Assembly: GCF_900110755.1 (NCBI RefSeq)
Contig: NZ_FOFF01000001.1
Coordinates: 248,001 to 312,000 of the forward strand
Source of the DNA: Streptomyces sp. yr375
GTDB taxonomy: Bacteria > Actinomycetota > Actinomycetes > Streptomycetales > Streptomycetaceae
Reading direction: 5' to 3'
DNA: 64,000 nt
Each line of letters opens with the position of its first letter. The stretch's first letter is position 1. The notes below the pieces were generated by a model. It was not told the DNA's origin. It made no database searches and worked only from the letters and a program-made list of their open reading frames with translations. Made by a program: the position numbers and the translations under genes. Shown here piece after piece: positions 35,278 to 44,730 of the stretch.

Positions 35278-38200
35278 ATGAGTGCCACCGTGGAGAGAGC
35301 CGCGGCCAAGGACACCCCGGGGTCGCCACCGCGGCGCGCGGGGCGTCATGTCGGTCGGGTGCCCGAAGGGTTTGCCGGGTTTTTCGGGGCGCTCGGTCTG
35401 CTCTGTGTGCTGCTTGCGCTCGTGCCGCCGTTGCGTCGGCTGCTGCGGCCGGTCGTCCGGGTTCTGGATCTCACCGTCGTGCCGGTCAGTGCCAACCTCG
35501 CCTACGCCGTCTTTCTCTTTCTGCTCGCCGCCGCCACCGCCGCCCGTAAGAAGGTCGCATGGTGGTTGGTCGTCGTCTATTTGGGCCTGCTCGTGCTTAC
35601 CGACGTCCTCGGCGTGGCCCTCGGGCTGTACGCGGAGTCCGTGCCGTCCCTCGTGGTGTGCGCGCTCGCGCTGGTTCTTCTGGTCGTCGCCCGCGCGGAG
35701 TTCTACGCCGCCTCCCGCCGCGCGGCCCTGCGGCGGGCGCTCGCCGTGCTGTGCGCCGGGCTCGTCCTGGCGATCCTCGCGGGCTGGGGCCTGGTGGAAC
35801 TGTTCCCCGGCACCCTGCCGCGAGGCCAACGCTTCGGCTGGGCCGCGAGCCGTGTCCTCGGCGGCCTGGTCTCGTCCCGCTCCTTCGACGGCCGCCCCCC
35901 GCACGCCCTGTTCTTCCTGCTCGGCCTGTTCGGCGCGCTCGCCCTGCTCAACGCCGCCGCCACCCTCTTCCGCTCCCAGCGCCTGGAAGCCGCCCTGCAC
36001 GGCGACGAGGAGTCCCGTATCCGCGCCCTGCTGAAGGCCTACGGCGACCAGGACTCCCTCGGCTACTTCGCCACCCGGCGCGACAAGGCCGTCGTCTTCT
36101 CGCCCAGCGCCAAAGCCGCCGTCACCTACCGCGTCGAGGCCGGTGTCTGCCTCGCCAGCGGCGACCCCGTCGGCGACCGCGAGGCCTGGCCGCACGCCAT
36201 CGCCGCCTGGCTGGACACGGCCCGCCGGCACGCCTGGGCGCCCGCCGTCATGGGCGCCTCGGAGGACGGCGCGAAGGCCTTCGCCCGGGCCGGCCTCGGC
36301 GCACTGCAACTCGGCGACGAGGCCATCCTGCACGTCGCCGCCTTCGAGCTCGCCGGACGCGAGATGCGGGTCACCCGGCAGGCCGTGAACCGGGTCCGCC
36401 GCACCGGCGCCACCTGCCGGGTCCGCCGCCACTCCACCCTCACCGACCAGGAGATGGAGGAGATCGTCGACCGCGCCGACGCCTGGCGCGACACCGAGAC
36501 CGAACGCGGCTTCTCCATGGCCCTGGACCGCCTCGGCGACCCCGCCGACGGCGACTGCCTCCTCGTCGAGGCCCTGGACGAGGACGGCCGCCTGCTCGCC
36601 CTGCTCTCCTTCGTCCCCTGGGGCACGGACGGCATCTCCCTGGACCTGATGCGCCGCGACCGCTCCGCCCCCAACGGCGTCATGGAGTTCATGGTCGCCG
36701 ACCTGTGCGCCGCCGCCCCCAAGCTCGGCGTCCACCGGATCTCCCTGAACTTCGCCGTCTTCCGCTCGGCCTTCGAGGAGGGCGCCCGCATCGGCGCCGG
36801 ACCGGTCCTGCGGCTCTGGCGCCGCCTGCTGCTGTTCTTCTCGCGGTGGTGGCAACTGGAGGCCCTCTACCGCTCCAACGCCAAGTACCGCCCCGCGTGG
36901 TACCCCCGCTTCCTCTGCTACGGCGACGCCGGCTCCCTCGCCCGGGTCGGCCTCGCCTCCGGCATCGCCGAAGGCTTCGTCTCCGTACCCTCCCTGCGCA
37001 AACTGTGGGGCAAGCGGCTGGCGAAGAGCGGGCCGCGCCCCGCCGCCACCGAAGCCCTGCCGTCCCCCGCGGCGCTCGGCCCCGACGGAGAGGACGAGGC
37101 CGGGGCCGGCGGGCCGGGCGCGGGCCCGCCCGAACAGGTCCGTGTCCGGCACCGCACACTCGACCGGCTGCGCGCCGCGGGCACCGACCCCTACCCGGTC
37201 GGCGTCCCGCCCCGAACCCACACCCTCGCCGCCCTCGCCGGGCTCCCCACCGGCGAGCCGGTCACCGTCGCCGGCCGGATCATGCGCGTCCGCGACTTCG
37301 GCGGCATCGTCTTCGTGACCCTGCGCGACTGGTCCGGCGACCACCAACTCGCCCTCACTCGCGAGGCTTTCACCCGCGAGGCCCTCGGCTCCTTCCGGAC
37401 CGACACCGACCTCGGCGACCACCTCTGCGCGACCGGCCGGACGGGCGTCAGCGACCGGGGCGAACCGACCGTCTTCGTGACGTCCTGGCAGCTCACCGGC
37501 AAGTGCCTGCGCCCCCTGCCCGACAAACGCCGCGGCCTCACCGACCCGGAGGCCAAGGTCCGGCTGCGCTCCCTCGACCTGGTCGCGAGCCCCGCCGCCC
37601 GCGACGTCGTCCGGGCCCGCTCCACCGCCGTACAGGCCCTGCGCCAGGGCCTGTTGGCGCGCGGCTACCTCGAGGTCGAGACGCCGATCCTCCAGCAGAT
37701 CCACGGCGGCGCCAACGCCCGCCCCTTCACCACCCACATCAACGCCTACGACCTCGACCTCCACCTGCGCATCGCCCCCGAGCTGTACCTGAAACGGCTG
37801 TGCGTCGGCGGCCTGGAGAAGGTCTTCGAGATGGGCCGCACCTTCCGCAACGAAGGCGTCTCCCACAAGCACAACCCCGAGTTCACGATGCTGGAGGCCT
37901 ACCAGGCGTACGCCGACTACGACGTGATGCTCGACCTGGCCCGCGAACTGATCCAGGGCGCGGCCACGGCCGCCTTCGGCGCGCCGCTCGCCCGCAGGGA
38001 CGGGCGGGAGTACGACATCTCCGGGCCGTGGCCGGTCCGTACGGTCCACGGCGCGATCTCGGCGGCCCTCGGCGAGGAGATCGACGCCGACACCCACCTG
38101 ACGGTCCTGCACCGGCACTGCGACCGCGCCAAAATCCCCTACACAGCCGACGACGGGCGCGGCGACGTCATCCTGGAGATGTACGAACGCCTCGTCGAGG

Positions 38201-38568
38201 AGAAGACCCAACTCCCCACTTTCTACAAGGACTTCCCCACGGACGTCTCACCGCTGACCCGACAGCACCGCACCGACCCCCGGCTGGCCGAACGCTGGGA
38301 CCTCGTCGCCTTCGGCACCGAACTGGGCACCGCCTACTCGGAGTTGACCGACCCCGTCGAACAACGCCGCCGTCTCACCGAGCAGTCCATGCGGGCCGCC
38401 GGCGGCGACCCCGAGGCGATGGAACTCGACGAGGACTTCCTCGACGCCCTCGAATACGCGATGCCCCCGACCGGAGGCCTCGGCCTCGGCGTCGACCGCC
38501 TCGTCATGTTCCTCACCGGCCTCACCATCCGCGAGACCCTCCCCTTCCCCCTGGTCCGACACCGCTGA
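35278..38568 (+). CDS. lysX: LysX: lysylphosphatidylglycerol synthase fused to lysyl-tRNA synthetase
   Basis: The 1096-residue fusion has an N-terminal membrane region (about 30-240), a cytosolic DUF2156 lysyl-transferase domain (about 245-580), a Pro/Gly-rich linker, and a class II lysyl-tRNA synthetase. The synthetase comprises an OB domain (about 660-760) and then a catalytic core with [23 protein letters not shown] and [11 protein letters not shown]. It charges tRNA-Lys and transfers lysine to phosphatidylglycerol, adding positive charge to the membrane for resistance to cationic peptides. It is close in length to mycobacterial LysX (about 1170). GGAG is only 1 nt from the ATG, whereas TACAGT 6 nt upstream suggests a leaderless start. 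Confidence 0.94.
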   Translation: MSATVERAAAKDTPGSPPRRAGRHVGRVPEGFAGFFGALGLLCVLLALVPPLRRLLRPVVRVLDLTVVPVSANLAYAVFLFLLAAATAARKKVAWWLVVVYLGLLVLTDVLGVALGLYAESVPSLVVCALALVLLVVARAEFYAASRRAALRRALAVLCAGLVLAILAGWGLVELFPGTLPRGQRFGWAASRVLGGLVSSRSFDGRPPHALFFLLGLFGALALLNAAATLFRSQRLEAALHGDEESRIRALLKAYGDQDSLGYFATRRDKAVVFSPSAKAAVTYRVEAGVCLASGDPVGDREAWPHAIAAWLDTARRHAWAPAVMGASEDGAKAFARAGLGALQLGDEAILHVAAFELAGREMRVTRQAVNRVRRTGATCRVRRHSTLTDQEMEEIVDRADAWRDTETERGFSMALDRLGDPADGDCLLVEALDEDGRLLALLSFVPWGTDGISLDLMRRDRSAPNGVMEFMVADLCAAAPKLGVHRISLNFAVFRSAFEEGARIGAGPVLRLWRRLLLFFSRWWQLEALYRSNAKYRPAWYPRFLCYGDAGSLARVGLASGIAEGFVSVPSLRKLWGKRLAKSGPRPAATEALPSPAALGPDGEDEAGAGGPGAGPPEQVRVRHRTLDRLRAAGTDPYPVGVPPRTHTLAALAGLPTGEPVTVAGRIMRVRDFGGIVFVTLRDWSGDHQLALTREAFTREALGSFRTDTDLGDHLCATGRTGVSDRGEPTVFVTSWQLTGKCLRPLPDKRRGLTDPEAKVRLRSLDLVASPAARDVVRARSTAVQALRQGLLARGYLEVETPILQQIHGGANARPFTTHINAYDLDLHLRIAPELYLKRLCVGGLEKVFEMGRTFRNEGVSHKHNPEFTMLEAYQAYADYDVMLDLARELIQGAATAAFGAPLARRDGREYDISGPWPVRTVHGAISAALGEEIDADTHLTVLHRHCDRAKIPYTADDGRGDVILEMYERLVEEKTQLPTFYKDFPTDVSPLTRQHRTDPRLAERWDLVAFGTELGTAYSELTDPVEQRRRLTEQSMRAAGGDPEAMELDEDFLDALEYAMPPTGGLGLGVDRLVMFLTGLTIRETLPFPLVRHR

Positions 38569-38589
38569 CCGGTACGACACCCCCGACGC

Positions 38590-38611
38590 GCCCCGGTCGC
38601 CCGTCCGGGGC
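38590..38611 (+). terminator. 7-bp hairpin after lysX
   Basis: GCCCCGG (38590-38596) pairs with CCGGGGC (38605-38611) over an 8-nt loop, 21 bp after the lysX stop. Confidence 0.65.
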
Positions 38612-38697
38612 CGTAGTTGCGCCGCCCGGGTGGAAACGTGCCGCCACAACGGTGCCGGTGTGGTGCGTCGGGGCTCTGCCGGGCGACTCATGACTGC

Positions 38698-39537
38698 ATG
38701 AAGAAGGATCAGTTGTTCACCCGGCGCAGGGCGTTGCTCGCCGGCGCCGCCGCCGTCGGAGCGGTCGGCACGGCCGGAGTGTTCGGGTGGGGCGGCGACG
38801 CCGAACCGGTCAAGGCCGCCGCCCCCGCCGCCGGCGCCCCGCCGCGCAGCCTCCCGCTGAAGCCCTCCGCCTACCGCCTCCAGCCGCTGACCGGCTACGG
38901 CCCCCCACGCGCCGCGCCCGCCCGCACCCCGGTACGCAGCGAACCGCTGCTGAAGATGACCGGCCCCGGCCGCACCATGGTGCTGACCTTCGACGACGGC
39001 CCCGACCCCCGCTACACCCCCGGCATCCTCGACACGCTGGCCGAGTACGACGTACGCGCGATGTTCTTCGTGTGCGGGGAGATGGCCGTCGACAACCAGG
39101 ACCTGCTGGAACGCATGGCCGACGAGGGCCACATCGTCGGCAACCACACCTGGACCCACCCCCTGCTCACCAAGCTCACCCGCCGCCAGATCCACTCCGA
39201 GATGGCCCGCACCAGCGACGTCATCGAGGAGGGCTACGGTGAGCGGCCCCGCTGGTTCCGCGCCCCCTACGGCGCCTGGAACCGGGCCGCCTTCCAACTC
39301 GGCGCCGAACTCGGCATGGACCCCCTCGCCTGGACGGTCGACACCCTCGACTGGACCACCCCCGGCACCCGCTCCATCGTCGACCGGGTCGAGCACGGCG
39401 CCGCCCCCGGCGTCGTGGTGCTCTCGCACGACGCCGGCGGCGACCGCTCCCAGAGCGTGCGGGCACTGCGCACCTATCTGCCGCAGCTCCTGAACTCCGG
39501 CTACGAGATCACCGTCCCGCACCGCCCGTACACCTGA
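38698..39537 (+). CDS. Secreted polysaccharide deacetylase (CE4/NodB), Tat-type signal
   Basis: The 279-residue product has a twin-arginine signal (FTRRRALLAGAAAVGAVG) and a linker. A NodB domain follows with all CE4 motifs: TFDDGPD, HTWTHP (metal His), RAPYG, LAWTVDTLDW and LSHD. It should deacetylate peptidoglycan or another N-acetylated glycan outside the membrane. The start is ATG 38698 with no clear ribosome-binding site. It is convergent with the sortase gene and ends in a shared hairpin. Confidence 0.9.
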   Translation: MKKDQLFTRRRALLAGAAAVGAVGTAGVFGWGGDAEPVKAAAPAAGAPPRSLPLKPSAYRLQPLTGYGPPRAAPARTPVRSEPLLKMTGPGRTMVLTFDDGPDPRYTPGILDTLAEYDVRAMFFVCGEMAVDNQDLLERMADEGHIVGNHTWTHPLLTKLTRRQIHSEMARTSDVIEEGYGERPRWFRAPYGAWNRAAFQLGAELGMDPLAWTVDTLDWTTPGTRSIVDRVEHGAAPGVVVLSHDAGGDRSQSVRALRTYLPQLLNSGYEITVPHRPYT

Positions 39538-39551
39538 CGCGAGCCCCTTTT

Positions 39552-39593
39552 CCCGCCTGGTCGAAACCGCTCAGCGGACCTCGACCAGGCGGG
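39552..39593. terminator. 13-bp perfect hairpin shared by deacetylase and sortase genes
   Basis: CCCGCCTGGTCGA (39552-39564) pairs with TCGACCAGGCGGG (39581-39593) over a 16-nt loop. The right arm lies inside the last codons of the sortase gene (its stop is at 39571-39573), so it can end both convergent transcripts. Confidence 0.85.
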
Positions 39594-40242
39594 CGAAGGC
39601 GACGACGTTGCCGTCGTATCCGTTCGCCTTGGAGAAACCGCCGCCGCAGGTGATGACCCGCAATTCGGGAGAGCCCTTGGAGGCGTAGACGCGGTCGCCG
39701 GGGAAATTGTTCTTCGCGAAGACCTCGATGCCGTAGATCTCGAAGACCGCGGTCTTTCCGTCCTGCCGCGCCACTTCGACGCGGTTTCCCTTCTTCAGCG
39801 CCCCGAGACCGTAGAAGACGGCCGGTCCCAGTTTGTTGTCGACATGGCCGACGACGACCGCCGTGCCCTTCTCGCCGGGCGAGACCCCGCCGGTGAACCA
39901 GCCGGCCAGGTTCGGGTCCTCCGGCGGCGGCGCGCCGACCCAGCCGTCCGTGTCCAGACCCACCGCCATGACCGGCGCGTCCACCCGGATCGCGGGGATC
40001 CGCACCCGGGTCGGCACCGCGTACGGCAGCGGAGCCGCCACCGTGCCGAAGACGCCGACGGCGGCGCGGCTGTCCGCCGCCGCCGCCGAAGCCGGCTGCG
40101 GCGGGCCGATGTCGAATTCTCCCGACCCGTTCCGGATGAGCGCGAGACCGGTCAGCAGAACAAGCGCTATCACCCCCCAAGGGGCGCGCTTCTTCCGCCG
40201 CTCCTCTTCCTCCGCCGCCTCGGACAGCTCGTACGCAGACAT
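39571..40242 (-). CDS. Class F sortase
   Basis: The 223-residue protein has a short acidic cytoplasmic N-terminus and a transmembrane segment (about 23-36, WGVIALVLLTGLALI). The sortase beta-barrel carries the catalytic His (GTAVVVGHVDNK), Cys (LRVITCGGGF) and Arg (VVAFARLVEVR). Residues match the actinobacterial class E/F type. It is a transpeptidase that should attach secreted proteins to the wall. The neighbouring secreted proteins (40577, 41171) have no LPXTG or LAXTG motif. The start is ATG with GGGG about 8 nt upstream. Confidence 0.92.
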   Translation of the reverse strand: MSAYELSEAAEEEERRKKRAPWGVIALVLLTGLALIRNGSGEFDIGPPQPASAAAADSRAAVGVFGTVAAPLPYAVPTRVRIPAIRVDAPVMAVGLDTDGWVGAPPPEDPNLAGWFTGGVSPGEKGTAVVVGHVDNKLGPAVFYGLGALKKGNRVEVARQDGKTAVFEIYGIEVFAKNNFPGDRVYASKGSPELRVITCGGGFSKANGYDGNVVAFARLVEVR

Positions 40243-40576
40243 TCGCCATCCCCTTTCGACGCGGCCGTCGCCACGTCCTTTTCGCGCATATGAGAACGCT
40301 AAGTCCCGAGCGGGAAACCGGCGACGGGGCAGCGGCGAACGGGTGGCACCGACGCCCTTCGGTGCGCCATCCGAGTTGCCGACGGCAGGAATTTTCTGAC
40401 GGTCCGTGACCTGCGGCGATATCCAATTGTGTGCATTTCGCTCGGCGTGTCCTCTCACCAGGACGGACCATTCCCGAAATGCGGGCGCGCGCACGGCATC
40501 TGAGGGTCTGTTCGGGAGGTGCTTTCTCGCCGACATGCCGGGGACGGGCCCCGGGGCGCCTTCCGCGGAGGAACAC
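40243..40576. other. 334-bp divergent intergenic region, sortase / tail-anchored protein
   Basis: No gene is visible. A minus-strand -10-like TAGCGT (40296-40301) lies 54 nt before the sortase start. A 7-bp hairpin GCACCGA/TCGGTGC occupies 40346-40365. The plus-strand gene is preceded by GGAGG at 40567 and no recognisable -35/-10 pair. Confidence 0.5.
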
Positions 40577-41083
40577 ATGCGAACCACTCGTGTCCTGGCG
40601 GCCTCGGCGGTCTCAGCCGCCGCGGTCGCCGCACTCGGCCTCGCCGCACCCACGGCCATCGCCCGGGACGGTATGGGGGCCAACCCCAGCAACATCGTCG
40701 TCCTGCCCAGCGTCATCGCCCGCGGCGGCCAGATCACCGTCACCGTCGACGGCTGCCCCGGGGGCGGCACCATGACGTCGCCCGCCTTCGGGACGGCCCC
40801 CCTGACGTCGCTCCTCGGCGCCAACCAGACCGCCAAGGGCACGGCGACCATCAACGACAACGCCCAGCCGGGCGCCTACGACATCACCGTCACCTGCTCC
40901 GGACGACCGCTGACCCGCCCCGCCGCCTTCACCGTCATCGGCGGCGTCCGCGGCGGACTCGGCGGCAGCACCACCACCGGCGCCACCCCGACCGACATGG
41001 CCATCGGCGGCGGGCTCGTCGCCGCGGCCCTGGTCGGCGGTGGCCTGTTCTGGATGCGGCGGCGCGCCGAGCGCCACATCTGA
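40577..41083 (+). CDS. Secreted Ig-like protein with C-terminal membrane anchor
   Basis: The 168-residue product has a signal peptide (cleavage near AIA-RD, residue 30) and a beta-rich region with two Cys (VTVDGCPGG and ITVTCSGR). A Gly/Thr linker, a hydrophobic segment (GGGLVAAALVGGGLFW) and a basic tail (MRRRAERHI) complete it. The architecture is that of a sortase substrate but without an LPXTG-like motif. The start is ATG with GGAGG 6 nt upstream. A similar protein is encoded at 41171-41719 on the other strand, and together the two flank a bidirectional terminator next to the sortase gene. Confidence 0.8.
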   Translation: MRTTRVLAASAVSAAAVAALGLAAPTAIARDGMGANPSNIVVLPSVIARGGQITVTVDGCPGGGTMTSPAFGTAPLTSLLGANQTAKGTATINDNAQPGAYDITVTCSGRPLTRPAAFTVIGGVRGGLGGSTTTGATPTDMAIGGGLVAAALVGGGLFWMRRRAERHI

Positions 41084-41124
41084 GCCCCACCCCGCCCCCT
41101 CGAACGACCGCACGCGGCACAGGT

Positions 41125-41159
41125 CTTCGCCCCGGTCCCTGCTGGGATCCGGGGCGAAG
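41125..41159. terminator. 11-bp perfect hairpin between the two tail-anchored protein genes
   Basis: CTTCGCCCCGG (41125-41135) pairs with CCGGGGCGAAG (41149-41159) over 13 nt. It lies between convergent genes and is likely bidirectional. Confidence 0.8.
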
Positions 41160-41170
41160 AGCTGCGCCCG

Positions 41171-41719
41171 TCAGCCGGCGTCCTCACCGGCGCGACGCCG
41201 GGCGAAGTAGTACGCGGCGCCGACCGATCCGGCGATGAGCGCGGCGCCCGCCCCGATCTCCTTCAGGTCGAACCCGGCGACGCTGCCGCCCTCACCGGCG
41301 TGCACCCCTTGAGGCACCGGACGCGACTCCGGCGTGACAGGGGCCGGACGGCCGCCCGCGATCGTCAGCTCCTTGACGGCGCTGAGGCCGCCGCAGCCGA
41401 ACGTCACCCGGTACGACGCGCCCGCCCGGGCCTCCCAGTCAACCAGCGCCACCGCCGACGAGGACCCCTTCGGGATGACGACGGTGCCGAACACCTCCGA
41501 CGAGACCGTCACGGAGCTGCGGCAGCCACTGGCGCCGCGGTCCACCTGAAGGGTGACGCGGCCGCCGGCCGCGATGGTCGAGGGCAGCGCGCTGTAGCCG
41601 TCGGACATGACGTAGTGGTTGTCGTCGCCGTCACCGGCGACGGCGACGGCGGCGGGTGCGGAGAAGGTCAGGGCGGTGAGCCCCAGCAGAGCGGCCGAAG
41701 CGACGCGTATCGCGCGCAT
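41171..41719 (-). CDS. Secreted Ig-like protein with C-terminal membrane anchor
   Basis: The 182-residue product has a signal peptide (AVAVA-GD, about residue 28), a beta-rich domain with two Cys (GASGCRSSV, TFGCGGL) and a Pro-rich linker. Then comes HAGEGGSVAGFDLKEIGAGA, a membrane helix (ALIAGSVGAAYYF) and a basic tail ARRRAGEDAG. The C-terminal block is a pattern I associate with streptomycete envelope proteins. It has no LPXTG. The start is ATG with GGAGGATCC upstream. A TAGCGT element lies 77 bp upstream on its strand, like the one before the sortase. Confidence 0.8.
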   Translation of the reverse strand: MRAIRVASAALLGLTALTFSAPAAVAVAGDGDDNHYVMSDGYSALPSTIAAGGRVTLQVDRGASGCRSSVTVSSEVFGTVVIPKGSSSAVALVDWEARAGASYRVTFGCGGLSAVKELTIAGGRPAPVTPESRPVPQGVHAGEGGSVAGFDLKEIGAGAALIAGSVGAAYYFARRRAGEDAG

Positions 41720-41960
41720 GGTGGATCCTCCGGTCCCCGAGGAGCAGCCCGCGGACCTTTTCCGCTTGCGCCGTAAATGCACCTCGATGACCGAAACGCT
41801 AGGAACAGGTGTGCGCCTGCGCGATCGGGGTAGCGCGAATGGGGCAAGCGGGTGGGCCGCACAGGGGACGCCGTTCATACGACCGGGGGACGGCCGCGGC
41901 GTGGCGGCCGTCCCCCGGCGCGGGAACCTGGCAGGAGCGGGCGTCGACCCGTGAGGAGCC

Positions 41961-42725
41961 TCAGCCCGTGAGGTGCGGGAAGAGGTGGAGGAACGGTTCA
42001 GCCGATGCGGTGATGCCCCGGCTGTAGGGCGCGTCGAAGTCCCAGATCAGGAAGAGCAGGAAGGCGATCAGCGCCGAGAACAGTCCGGCCAGGACCAGTT
42101 CCCGGGGCGTGCGCCGGATCTGCAGCGCGAAGACCATGCCGATGGTGATCGCGGCCCCGGCCAGCAGCCCGAACCACACCACGCCGGGCATGGTCGCCCC
42201 GGTCGACTCCGCGCGGGCGTTGCGTGCCTGGTCCGCGGCGGCCATCTGGTCGAGGAGCGGCTGATAGGCCTGCGCCTGGAAGTCGGTGGCCGGCTGGTAG
42301 TCGGTGACGTCGACCCGGACCCGCTGGAGGAGTTCGTCGCCGCGCTTCGTCACCTCGCCGTCGTCGGCCATCTTCTTCCACTCGACGGTGACGACGTGTC
42401 CGACATAGGCGTTGACGTCCTCCCGAATACGGTCACGGGTGTCGGCCGGATAGACCCGCACCCGCTCCGAGATCTCGTGCAGGGCCTGGGCCTCCGCCTG
42501 GACGTGGTCCTGGGCGACGCTGCGCGCCTCCCAGACGCCCGCGATGGCCAGGCCCAGGACGATGGCGTACACCACGCCGATCCACATCGTCATGTACTCG
42601 ATGACGTCCGGGGTCTCGGAGGGGTCCTCGTCCTCGGGCGCCCTGCGGTGCCGTACGAGGGTGACGACGACCACCACCGCGCAGGCGGCGAGCATCGCGA
42701 GGGTGAGAACAAGCCATTCCGGCAA
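41961..42725 (-). CDS. DUF4239 (bestrophin-like) membrane protein
   Basis: The 254-residue product has an N-terminal membrane helix and a second around residues 47-66 (MWIGVVYAIVLGLAIAGVW). A long helical extracytoplasmic stretch follows (HEISERVRVYPADTRDRIRE...), then two C-terminal membrane helices. This is the DUF4239 pattern, a family distantly likened to bestrophin channels and of unproven function. The start is a TTG at 42725 with GGAGG 6 nt upstream. The proline-rich secreted protein gene ends 21 bp upstream on the same strand, so the two are probably cotranscribed. Confidence 0.85.
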   Translation of the reverse strand: MPEWLVLTLAMLAACAVVVVVTLVRHRRAPEDEDPSETPDVIEYMTMWIGVVYAIVLGLAIAGVWEARSVAQDHVQAEAQALHEISERVRVYPADTRDRIREDVNAYVGHVVTVEWKKMADDGEVTKRGDELLQRVRVDVTDYQPATDFQAQAYQPLLDQMAAADQARNARAESTGATMPGVVWFGLLAGAAITIGMVFALQIRRTPRELVLAGLFSALIAFLLFLIWDFDAPYSRGITASAEPFLHLFPHLTG

Positions 42726-42746
42726 GAGATGCCTCCAGCATCGGCG

Positions 42747-43391
42747 TTAACGCGGTCGCAGGGCGGCGACGGCGATCACCGCGGGCACGGTGATGAGCAG
42801 GACGTAGGTGACCGGCGACTGGCCGCCACGGGCCGGCCGCTGCTGCGCCGAGGGGTGGTACGCCGGATAGCGCACCGGGGTCACGGAGGGGCGCGGCGTG
42901 GGAGTGGGCGTCGGCGTGGGCACGGGGGTGGGGGTCGGCGTGGGCTCCGGCGCCGGTGGGGGAGCCGGCCGGGGGAGCGGTGGCGCGGGCCGGGGCGGCG
43001 CGGGCGCCGGTGGGGGCTGCGGCGGCTTCGGGCGCGGCTGGGGCGGCGGGGGCTTGGGGGTCGGCGTCGGCGCGGGCGGCGGCTCGGGGGTGGGTTTCGG
43101 CGGCGGGGTCGGTGTCGGCTCGGGCGGTGGCGGCGGTTCCGGCGGCGTGGGGGTCGGCGTGGGCGTCGGCTTGTGGCACACCGGGGGCGTCGGCCACGGG
43201 GGCCACGGGTGACTCCCCGCGACGGCCACCACCTCGATGCCGTCCGGGCCCGTCGAGGCGTACGCGCACGCGTCGGCCGCGGCCACCCCGGCCGGTGCGG
43301 CCGCGAGGATCCAGGCCACGGTCACCAGGGCCAACGCCCTGGTGACGAGGGCGGATCGGGTCAGTTCGGGTCCATGCACGACGAAGATCAT
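42747..43391 (-). CDS. Proline-rich secreted/membrane-anchored protein
   Basis: The 214-residue product has an N-terminal signal (ending near GVAAAD, residue 41) and one short segment with two Cys. About 90 residues of Pro/Thr/Glu/Lys repeats (PTPTPTPPEPPPPP-type) follow, and a C-terminal hydrophobic segment (VTYVLLITVPAVIAVAA) with a tiny basic tail. It would be a wall-spanning rod anchored in the membrane. The start is ATG with GGGGG just upstream. It is the first gene of a likely two-gene unit with the DUF4239 protein. Confidence 0.75.
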   Translation of the reverse strand: MIFVVHGPELTRSALVTRALALVTVAWILAAAPAGVAAADACAYASTGPDGIEVVAVAGSHPWPPWPTPPVCHKPTPTPTPTPPEPPPPPEPTPTPPPKPTPEPPPAPTPTPKPPPPQPRPKPPQPPPAPAPPRPAPPLPRPAPPPAPEPTPTPTPVPTPTPTPTPRPSVTPVRYPAYHPSAQQRPARGGQSPVTYVLLITVPAVIAVAALRPR

Positions 43392-43500
43392 GCGCCCCCG
43401 CGCACCGGCGTACGCCCTTGTCCGGTAGGGATTGCCCCGAACGGGTGAAGGTCGGTTCCGGAGGTTTGACCGGGCCGGAATACGGGTCGGATGCCTGGTC

Positions 43501-43548
43501 GATTCGGGGGCCGATCCGGGGGCCGATTCGGAGGCCGATCCGGAGGCC
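43501..43548. repeat. 12-bp tandem repeat, four units
   Basis: Units gattcgggggcc, gatccgggggcc, gattcggaggcc and gatccggaggcc follow one another, with the pattern alternating at two positions. They lie in the 286-bp divergent gap between the proline-rich protein and the SCO0930-type lipoprotein. Confidence 0.9.
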
Positions 43549-43677
43549 GATCACAGGTCGCGGAAAGATTTTCGTGCCGGGTTTGAACGCAACGACCGCC
43601 CCCCTGCGTATTCAGGACCGTGCGGCGGCGCAGCAGGGCGCTGCAACACCCTTGTGACGATCGGGGAGTTGTTGACG

Positions 43678-44679
43678 ATGAAGACCACCTGGCGGAGCGC
43701 CTCACTCGCGGCGGGCACTGTGGCCGTTCTGGCGCTGACTACGGCGTGCGGATCGGAAAGCGGCACGTCGGCGTCGAGCCAGAACGTCGGGGCCACGGCT
43801 CCCGCCGGTGGCATCGCGGGCGTCGGCAGCGGTTACGGCGGTGTCGGCGCCGGTGCGAGCGCCAGCGCCCCGGCCGGTGTCGGCGCGGGTACGGGCACCG
43901 ACACCGGTGCCGAGTCCACCGACGCCGGTGAGCTGGCCATCTCCGCGAACGCCCAGCTCGGCAAGATTCTGACCGACAGTGCCGGCAAAACCCTCTACCG
44001 TTTCGACGCGGACACCGCGGAGCCCCCGAAGTCCAACTGCGAGGGCGACTGCGCGACCACCTGGCCGCCGGTGTCCGCCGACGACATCAGCGCCGGCGAC
44101 GGCATCGACAAGTCGCTGCTCGGCGAGACCACCCGCGCCGACGGCAGCAAGCAGCTCACCGTGGGCGGCTGGCCCGCCTACTACTACGCGAAGGACGCCA
44201 ACCCCGGTGACACCACCGGTCAGGGCGTCGGCAACAAGTGGTTCGCGCTGGCCCCCGACGGCAAGAAGGCCAAGGCGGAGTCCGACTCCTCCTCCTCGTC
44301 GTCCTCCGACCTGGCGGGCCTGTCCGTGCGCAAGGACGCCAAGCTCGGCGACATCGTCGTCGACAAGAACGGCATGACGGTCTACCGCTTCCTCAAGGAC
44401 AAGGCGTGGCCGAAGCCGGTGTCGAACTGCAACGGCGCCTGCCTGGAGAAGTGGCCGGTCGTCGCGCCGGTCGAGGCCAACGACACCGAGGGCGTCCAGA
44501 AGAAGGGCCTCATGAGCTTCACCCGGGGCGACGGCGTCAAGCAGCAGACGGTCAACTGCTCGCCGATCTACACCTTCACCGGTGACAAGGCCCCCGGCGA
44601 CACCAACGGCCAGGGTGTGGGCGGCACGTGGTACGCCGTCGCGCCCGACGGAAAGCTGGTCGGAGCGCCGGCGCAGTAG
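43678..44679 (+). CDS. SCO0930-type lipoprotein with two secreted PF03640-like repeats
   Basis: The 333-residue product has a lipoprotein signal (LALTTACGSE, Cys about residue 24) and a Gly/Ala/Ser/Thr-rich linker. Two repeats of about 110 residues follow. Each has LGKILTDSAGKTLYRFD-like and CEGDCATTWPPV-like elements and ends NPGDTTGQGV..WFALAPDG. The repeats match the 'secreted repeat of unknown function' family, and a poly-Ser linker separates them. It may bind or transfer electrons or metals at the surface; the function is not established. The ATG has GGGGAG 11 nt upstream. A strong terminator follows. Confidence 0.85.
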   Translation: MKTTWRSASLAAGTVAVLALTTACGSESGTSASSQNVGATAPAGGIAGVGSGYGGVGAGASASAPAGVGAGTGTDTGAESTDAGELAISANAQLGKILTDSAGKTLYRFDADTAEPPKSNCEGDCATTWPPVSADDISAGDGIDKSLLGETTRADGSKQLTVGGWPAYYYAKDANPGDTTGQGVGNKWFALAPDGKKAKAESDSSSSSSSDLAGLSVRKDAKLGDIVVDKNGMTVYRFLKDKAWPKPVSNCNGACLEKWPVVAPVEANDTEGVQKKGLMSFTRGDGVKQQTVNCSPIYTFTGDKAPGDTNGQGVGGTWYAVAPDGKLVGAPAQ

Positions 44680-44730
44680 GGACACTCCCCCCAGGGCCGA
44701 TCCCGTAACTGCCCCTCGCGCACGACCTCA

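Noticed and set aside
35182..38211. A roughly 1000-codon minus-strand frame opposite lysX
   Set aside because: It is antisense to conserved lysyl-tRNA synthetase motifs and has low-complexity Gly/Ala/Glu composition, so it is a codon-bias shadow.
43501..43553. CRISPR-like repeat array
   Set aside because: The units are 12 bp, contiguous and without spacers, and there are no cas genes. It is a simple tandem repeat.
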